Origin: an uncultured Flavobacteriales bacterium
Lineage (GTDB): Bacteria > Bacteroidota > Bacteroidia > Flavobacteriales > Crocinitomicaceae
DNA: 28,193 nt
Assembly: GCA_946478775.1 (NCBI GenBank)
Contig: CAMLDR010000034.1
Span: forward strand, 1 to 28,193
Direction of reading: 5' to 3'
Shown here: positions 23,675 to 28,193 of the stretch, in pieces
How the letters are laid out: each line of letters starts with the position of its first letter
How positions within the stretch are numbered: the stretch's first letter is position 1
Translations under genes and position numbers: made by a program
Notes under the pieces: model-generated
The model's database searches: none
Seen by the model: only the letters and a program-made list of their open reading frames with translations
What the model was told of the DNA's origin: nothing

Positions 23675-25873
23675 TTAATAAACAACTACTCGGTGAGTAG
23701 ATTTTGCAGCTCCTTGAACAGCATTCAGGATATAACATCCTTTTGCAACGTTCATAGGAATGTTTACTGTTTGAACTCCGGAAGAAGCAGGAACCTCAGT
23801 AGTTGAGATAACAGCACCTTTTAAGTCCATAATTACTAATTTCATTCCGGCTTCTGCGTTCGGAACCTCAACAGATAGTTCAGATCCTGTAGCAACAGGG
23901 TTCGGAGCGATTGAAACGGAAGATAATATTCCATTGTCCTCAATTCCTAATGTTCCGGAAACATTGAAGTTGTCGAAATAGAAGTTAGAAGAGAAGTCAG
24001 AAGCAATGAATTCAAATTTGAATTTTGTCTTGTTATCCGTAGAGTTCGAAGTGTGGTTAAAGCTGAAAGTTTTCCACTGAAGGTCATTGTTCGGAGTGTA
24101 ATCTGTGTTTCCAACATATCCTGCACTTACTAATGCAGCACCTGTAATCGATGTTTTTTGGATCCACGTTTTTCCACAGTCTCTTGAGTAATAAATCACC
24201 AATTTCTCAGTAATATCAGTTGTAGATGTAGCTTTCGTACCGTAAGCATAATCAAATGAAATGCTAACGTTTGAAGTACTTCTTAAATCAAGAGCAGGAG
24301 TGATCAAATAATCCTTAGAGTTTCCAAGACGATCATAATAATAAGAATCTTCCGTAAACATTTGAGCTCCGGAAACATCTTTGAAGTTGTTCAATTTGAA
24401 ACAAGCTGAATTTCCTCTACCACCTGAAGTAACACGATTGAAAGAAGCGTGATTGTTCTCAGGGTTAAGTGCAATCCAGAAGTTTGCATTTGCGTTGAAA
24501 TCCTCTGTTCTTGGTCCAGTGTACTCAGCCCACTCACCCTGAATATAAACCATGTGGTTGATAGTCTTTGTGTTTGAACCCGCAGCATTTGAAACAGTTA
24601 ACGTTACATCATACCATCCTGGTAAAGCGTAAGTTACATTTGGATTCTGGCTTGTAGAAGTGGAAGGTGTTCCGCCAGGGAAACTCCAGGACCAGGAAGT
24701 GATACCTGCTTTCCAGGAAGCATCTCTAAATGCAATCGGATCGTTTACACAAGCCGACATCACATTTGCGTTTGGTCCTGTATTACCTGTTGCGCCATTT
24801 ACATCTACATAAAAGTCTGCAAGTGGAATACAAGTTACAGGAGTTAATGAAGCTGTTCCTGTTTCTATCAGGTTTTGAGCGGAGTATAGATTGTTACGCC
24901 CACTTGTTTCCTGATCCAATACATTGTTCATGAAGTTCGCTTGTCCTTTTGTAAACATGACAGAACAGTATGAATAGTCCATGAAATTTTGAGTATTGTC
25001 TACCGGGTCATAATTACCCCAGTATGAATTCAATGTAAGGGTGTCATTACATGTGTTAGCAGCAAGGTTACAACTAGTCAGACCAATACAGTTCGGAGTA
25101 TCACCAATACCGTCATCTTGTCCACAGCTTGCAGTGTTACCCGGATCATTGTCATTCCCCCAAGTATGAGCCAATCCTAACCAGTGACCGATCTCGTGAG
25201 TTAAAGCTCTTGAATTATTTGCATTACTTGGTAAAAGACTACCAACATAATTATGAAGGATAATGATACCGTCTCTGAAGAAACCTGTTCCGGTTACACC
25301 TGTTGGGTAGTAAGCATAACCTGCAACTCCTGCTGATCCGATCGTTTTAGTCAACCAAACATTTAAATACTTGTCTCTGTCCCATTGGTTTAATTTGGAA
25401 TAATCATCCCCCTGATTGGAATTGTGATTGTAAATGTGCTCAATACCGTTTGTACAATTTCCGTAAGGATCCAATGTTGCTAAACGAAATTCAATATAAG
25501 CGTCTCCGATAATGCTATCGAAAGGGCTGATAACGATATTTGTATCAGCATTTAATTTGCGGAAATCCTCGTTAAGGATGTCCATTTGATCATAGATGTT
25601 GATGTCCGGAATATTTTCCGTGCCGTATTCATGAACGATATGGAAAACAATTGGAATAATACGTACTGTCGTCGATTTCCCGTTGATAATACGATTTTCC
25701 TGATAACGGTTAATCAATTTTTTGTAGTCTTCCTCCAAGCCTGGATTCTCGGCATACAATTTTTTCATTTGTGTATGACTTCCGCAACTGAAGTGATTTT
25801 CCTGAGCAAATGATTTCCCAGTTGAAATCACACCAATTAAAGAAAATACACCAAAAAGTAATTTTTTGCGCAT
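23675..25873 (-). CDS. Secreted M43 (pappalysin-like) metalloprotease with PKD and T9SS sorting domains
   Basis: From the ATG at 25873 the product has 732 residues. A signal peptide (about 1-23) ends at SFA. The zinc motif HEIGHWLGLAH (226-236, catalytic E227) and the Met-turn NFMDYS (296-301) identify a metzincin of family M43. A PKD domain (about 350-445) contains SWSWSFPGG and PGWYDVTLTVSNAAG. A jelly-roll-like region (about 455-645) precedes a type A T9SS C-terminal sorting domain (about 650-732) with SIAPNPV and a final KSTHRVVVY. The protein should cross the inner membrane by Sec and the outer membrane by the type IX system, and be released or attached at the surface. Likely monocistronic, with its own terminator. 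Confidence 0.95.
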   Translation of the reverse strand: MRKKLLFGVFSLIGVISTGKSFAQENHFSCGSHTQMKKLYAENPGLEEDYKKLINRYQENRIINGKSTTVRIIPIVFHIVHEYGTENIPDINIYDQMDILNEDFRKLNADTNIVISPFDSIIGDAYIEFRLATLDPYGNCTNGIEHIYNHNSNQGDDYSKLNQWDRDKYLNVWLTKTIGSAGVAGYAYYPTGVTGTGFFRDGIIILHNYVGSLLPSNANNSRALTHEIGHWLGLAHTWGNDNDPGNTASCGQDDGIGDTPNCIGLTSCNLAANTCNDTLTLNSYWGNYDPVDNTQNFMDYSYCSVMFTKGQANFMNNVLDQETSGRNNLYSAQNLIETGTASLTPVTCIPLADFYVDVNGATGNTGPNANVMSACVNDPIAFRDASWKAGITSWSWSFPGGTPSTSTSQNPNVTYALPGWYDVTLTVSNAAGSNTKTINHMVYIQGEWAEYTGPRTEDFNANANFWIALNPENNHASFNRVTSGGRGNSACFKLNNFKDVSGAQMFTEDSYYYDRLGNSKDYLITPALDLRSTSNVSISFDYAYGTKATSTTDITEKLVIYYSRDCGKTWIQKTSITGAALVSAGYVGNTDYTPNNDLQWKTFSFNHTSNSTDNKTKFKFEFIASDFSSNFYFDNFNVSGTLGIEDNGILSSVSIAPNPVATGSELSVEVPNAEAGMKLVIMDLKGAVISTTEVPASSGVQTVNIPMNVAKGCYILNAVQGAAKSTHRVVVY

Positions 25874-26158
25874 GTTTAACAATTTAATAGATTCAACATT
25901 GTTTTTTTTTCAACTTAATTTTAACATTTCACGAAAAAATGCGAGTGTGTAATCTGTGTCGAATTTGAGAGTTTTTTTGGCTTTGTTACTTAATTAATAT
26001 GTTTATTATCAATGGTTTGAAACCGTTGAGAAACATATAACCCCTAGTTTTCGCAGTTCATACAGGGGTAAATATAGTTCAATTATTTTAACAATCTAAT
26101 TAAACAACTGCTCATTTAGTGAAGTGTGTTTGATGCTGATTAAACGGTATGCGTTTAT
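25874..26158. other. 285-bp intergenic region upstream of the M43 protease gene
   Basis: No ORF is convincing here. On the minus strand TATATTTA (26069-26076) is one mismatch from a -7 box. Just after it, ACCCCT and AGGGGT (26064-26069 and 26040-26045) can form a hairpin with an 18-nt loop. AATGGTTTGAAACCGTT (26011-26027) is a near-perfect palindrome (one wobble). If the box is used, the protease mRNA would have a leader of roughly 190 nt. Confidence 0.4.
26141..26157 (-). other. Stem-loop directly after the GGGP synthase gene
   Basis: TAAACG and CGTTTA (26141-26146 and 26152-26157) form a perfect 6-bp stem with a 5-nt loop, starting 1 nt after the minus-strand stop codon. The stem is AT-rich and no T-run follows, so it is at best a weak 3' end or mRNA-stabilising element. 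Confidence 0.4.
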
Positions 26159-26899
26159 CTAATCGACTCTAAATGAACTTTTTTGATAGGTCTCTATGTC
26201 TAAAAGAAAGTCAATGTTTTCCTCTATTTTGTTTCCAATGACAATCACGTTTGCACCGGCATTCTTGTAAGACTCTATCTGTTCCACAGAACGAATCCCG
26301 CCTCCGACAATAATCGGTGTGTCAATTTTTTTCTTCAGTTCATGGATCAATGTTGGAGGAACGGATTGAAGGGCTCCGCTTCCGGCATCGAAATAGGTGA
26401 GTTTCTGCCCCATTAAATATCCGGCTATTCCGGTTTTTAGTGAGATGGAACTATTTTCTCTTGGAATGGGGGTCGTTTGACTAACATAAGCAACGGAGGT
26501 CATTTTTCCACCCTCGATCAGAATGTAAGATGTTGGAATGACTTCTATATCCATCTCAAGTACTTCCTCTGCACAGGAAACATGATGTCCGATCAGGAAA
26601 TCCGGATTTCTGCCCGAAATCAGGTTTAGGAACAAAAGAGCATCTGCCTGTTCGGAAAGCTGGTTGCTTGAGCCCGGGAAAAGAACAATGGGAATAGTAG
26701 AGTTTTTCTTTATTCTGGAAACAACCGATTCGACTTCTTTTCTTGTCACAGTACTTCCTCCCACAAAAAAGAAATCAATAAGTGCAAATTCAGCTTTTCG
26801 GATCAACTCTAATAAATGATCTTCATTTTTTGTCTTTTCGGGATCGATTAATAACGCCAATTGCCCGCTTTTCGATTGAATTTTATTCAGAATGTTCAT
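26159..26899 (-). CDS. Geranylgeranylglyceryl phosphate synthase family protein
   Basis: The 246-residue TIM-barrel product has LLIDPEKT (16-23), FFVGGSTVT (44-52), IVLFPGSS, PTSYILIEGG, YFDAGSGA, IIVGGGIRS and VIVIGNKIEEN in the order of the GGGP synthase/PcrB family. Bacteroidota members belong to the group closer to archaeal GGGPS and, where tested, form ether bonds between sn-glycerol-1-phosphate and a polyprenyl diphosphate. The physiological product in these bacteria is not settled. The start lies 17 nt inside the upstream phosphopantetheinyl transferase gene, so the two are coupled. A stem-loop follows the stop. Confidence 0.92.
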   Translation of the reverse strand: MNILNKIQSKSGQLALLIDPEKTKNEDHLLELIRKAEFALIDFFFVGGSTVTRKEVESVVSRIKKNSTIPIVLFPGSSNQLSEQADALLFLNLISGRNPDFLIGHHVSCAEEVLEMDIEVIPTSYILIEGGKMTSVAYVSQTTPIPRENSSISLKTGIAGYLMGQKLTYFDAGSGALQSVPPTLIHELKKKIDTPIIVGGGIRSVEQIESYKNAGANVIVIGNKIEENIDFLLDIETYQKSSFRVD

Positions 26900-27518
26900 G
26901 TAGTAGTTTTCCTTTACTCGAATTGAAAGTTATTAAAATATTTTTAAAGTTTTCAACATGCATTTCATATTCATAAATACCATCTGTTTTGAGGATGCTT
27001 CCGAAGTACTTACCCGATCTTTCATAGACCAGTATATCTCTTTGAAAAAGAAGTTGATTTCTGTCAGATAATTTATATAGACATTCCTTAAAAGACCAAA
27101 GCATTGACATGGCTTTTTCATTCGTCTGATCGAAGAGAAGTTTTTCGTTTTCGGTGATGAAACGACGGGATGTTTTTACCGATTTTTCCCGTATTTCTTC
27201 AATGTCTACGCCGATCAGGTGTTCTTTACAGGTGGCTAAAACCACATGGGTATTACAATGGGACAGTGAAATGAATCCGACACCTTCGATGTTGGGTGCA
27301 CCTGTAGAATCATATGCGATATTTGCTCCGCCGAACAGGTGGTGTTTCAGGTATCTTGAAGCGGCAAATTCTAATTTTTTTTCAGGATGATTTATGGTAA
27401 TAAGTCTTGATTTTTCCTGCTCGTTCAGGGAAGCCTGGTACTTTTCAAAGTGAGCAAAATCAATTTCCATTAAATAAATAGAAACCGCATTTAAATTAAT
27501 AATAGAAATGGTAGACAT
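26883..27518 (-). CDS. 4'-phosphopantetheinyl transferase (Sfp-type)
   Basis: From the ATG at 27518 the product has 211 residues; the frame extends nine residues further but only from a GTG or TTG-like codon that would precede the promoter box. APNIEGVGFISLSHC is the first conserved motif (normally ...SxSH). GVDIEEI (103-109) provides the magnesium ligands D105 and E107, and WSFKECLYK (141-149) has the W-x2-KE-x3-K motif. It transfers phosphopantetheine from CoA to acyl or peptidyl carrier proteins. No carrier protein gene is in the window. A perfect -7 box ends 4 nt before the ATG. Confidence 0.9.
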   Translation of the reverse strand: MSTISIINLNAVSIYLMEIDFAHFEKYQASLNEQEKSRLITINHPEKKLEFAASRYLKHHLFGGANIAYDSTGAPNIEGVGFISLSHCNTHVVLATCKEHLIGVDIEEIREKSVKTSRRFITENEKLLFDQTNEKAMSMLWSFKECLYKLSDRNQLLFQRDILVYERSGKYFGSILKTDGIYEYEMHVENFKNILITFNSSKGKLLHEHSE

Positions 27519-27522
27519 AATA

Positions 27523-27530
27523 CAAATGTA
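27523..27530 (-). promoter_or_regulatory. -7 promoter box TACATTTG before the phosphopantetheinyl transferase gene
   Basis: On the minus strand TACATTTG matches TAnnTTTG exactly and is followed by TATT and the ATG at 27518. A leaderless message is predicted. The nearest TTTTTG lies only 12 bp upstream of the box, too close for a normal -33 element. Confidence 0.5.
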
Positions 27531-27695
27531 TGTCACAATCACCAAAAACAGGCACTTTTTGCCTTTAATATTTAGTTATAATTCCCTAAAAACAAGGGCT
27601 TTTAAGGGTTTGGAAAGTTAACAAAAAGTTAAGGCAGGTTAATTTGTCACAAAACAGAAAAGTTTTTTAGGAAATGTTAACAAATCGAAAATTAC

Positions 27696-27703
27696 TATAT
27701 TTA
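27696..27703 (+). promoter_or_regulatory. Candidate -7 box TATATTTA before the receptor gene
   Basis: TATATTTA (one mismatch to TAnnTTTG) lies 44 nt before the ATG at 27748, in a 229-bp divergent gap that holds no gene. GTTAACAAA occurs twice in the same gap (near 27618 and 27676), which may be regulatory or chance. Confidence 0.4.
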
Positions 27704-27747
27704 CACGCTTTGTTACAATAAAAATGATGTAAAATTAAACTGTACTT

Positions 27748-28193
27748 ATGTTACGTAAACTCAACTTGTTAATTGCAAGTATCTTGTTGACAGTGACTTA
27801 CGGATATTCCCAGTCAGGTTTGGGAACAATCCGTGGTAGCGTTGTTGATAAGGACAGCAAGGAGGCTATATACGATTGTATTATAGTTATCAAGCAAAAT
27901 GGAACAGTTAAAGGGAACACAACCACCGATATGGATGGTAAGTTTCAACTTAACTCGTTGTCGCCAGGTTCTTACGACGTTGAGATCAGTAACCCAGGGG
28001 AAGGGTATCAGCCTGTGACACTGAAAGGTGTTGTTGTGAATGCTGACCGGATTACCTTCCTTGATGGAACTGTTCTCGGACTTCCAACCGATGTGAAAGC
28101 CATCGATGAAGTCTTGATCGTAGCCTACCGAGTCCCATTAATTAATAAAGATGGTGGTCCTTCCGGGGCGACTATTACGCGTGAGGATATCTC
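27748..28193 (+). CDS. CarboxypepD_reg-like / TonB-dependent receptor N-terminus, cut by window edge
   Basis: From the ATG at 27748 the frame runs 148 codons to the window end. A signal peptide (about 1-21, LLIASILLTVTYGYS) is followed by GTIRGSVVDKDSKEAI, TTTDMDGKFQLNSLSPGSYDVEIS and GVVVNADRITFLDG, the seven-stranded CarboxypepD_reg-like domain of Bacteroidota outer-membrane receptors. IDEVLIVAYRVPLINKDG then GATITREDI resembles the start of a TonB plug domain. The likely product is a TonB-dependent outer-membrane receptor, although a surface protein with the same module cannot be ruled out because the barrel lies outside the window. It is divergent from the phosphopantetheinyl transferase gene. 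Confidence 0.82.
   Translation, partial: MLRKLNLLIASILLTVTYGYSQSGLGTIRGSVVDKDSKEAIYDCIIVIKQNGTVKGNTTTDMDGKFQLNSLSPGSYDVEISNPGEGYQPVTLKGVVVNADRITFLDGTVLGLPTDVKAIDEVLIVAYRVPLINKDGGPSGATITREDI

Noticed and set aside
23565..23738. N-terminal extension of the unrecognised small gene
   Set aside because: It crosses the terminator hairpin and overlaps the protease gene; its Cys/Ser-rich composition does not look like the rest of the protein.
27550..27564. AGGCA/TGCCT hairpin in the gap between the PPTase and receptor genes
   Set aside because: Only 5 bp, in a divergent promoter gap where no transcript is expected to end.
1..28193. CRISPR arrays, tRNA, rRNA, insertion sequences, prophage genes
   Set aside because: No regularly spaced repeats, no cloverleaf-like or rRNA-like stretches, and no transposase or integrase motifs were seen on reading both strands.

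Overview
The window looks like the chromosome of a Bacteroidota bacterium, most likely Flavobacteriales and possibly Fluviicola/Crocinitomicaceae. That placement is inference from family content, without a search. The evidence is: a type IX secretion (T9SS) sorting domain on a secreted M43 protease; a bacterial geranylgeranylglyceryl-phosphate synthase homologue; the rlmH / DUF4783 / nadC neighbourhood; a CarboxypepD_reg-type outer-membrane protein; and several perfect TAnnTTTG boxes, the Bacteroidota -7 promoter element. Base composition is moderately AT-rich.

Positions 1 to about 18030 are a large surface-polysaccharide locus. The left part (minus strand, 1-5239) holds two GT4 glycosyltransferases (one cut by the window edge), a nucleotide-sugar epimerase/dehydratase, a WbpG/WbuX-type N-acetyl sugar amidotransferase and a GT2 enzyme. 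A plus-strand island (5341-10111) follows. It has a polyprenyl-phosphate sugar synthase-like GT2 with two membrane segments, a large polytopic membrane protein that may use its product, and a tightly overlapped three-gene cassette (3,4-ketoisomerase, hexapeptide acetyltransferase, PLP aminotransferase) of the kind that makes a dTDP-3-acetamido-3,6-dideoxyhexose. The minus strand resumes from 16533 down to 10108 as a compact operon: ABC-2 permease (Wzm), ATPase with an export-specific C-terminal domain (Wzt), SAM methyltransferase, GT8-like, GT61, GT2 and an FkbM methyltransferase. A polymerase-like membrane protein (16665-18029) sits between this operon and rlmH. Together the genes describe assembly, possible capping and ABC-dependent export of an O-antigen-like glycan containing an amidated/amidino sugar and a 3-acetamido-deoxysugar.

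Positions 18038-23564 are mostly housekeeping or signalling genes: rlmH, a DUF4783 protein, nadC, a 7TMR-DISM/SpoIIE phosphatase, a small four-helix membrane protein, a degenerate DEAD-box-like protein and an unrecognised small protein. Positions 23675-27518 hold the T9SS-secreted metalloprotease, the GGGP synthase homologue and an overlapping 4'-phosphopantetheinyl transferase. The right edge holds the start of a probable TonB-dependent receptor.

Two sequence-level patterns stand out. Six genes have a TAnnTTTG or one-mismatch box ending exactly 4 or 5 nt before the ATG, which predicts leaderless transcripts. Both convergent gene pairs share the four bases TTAA as overlapping stop codons, leaving no room for a terminator. 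No tRNA, rRNA, CRISPR, insertion sequence or prophage was seen, and no stretch over 300 bases lacks a gene.
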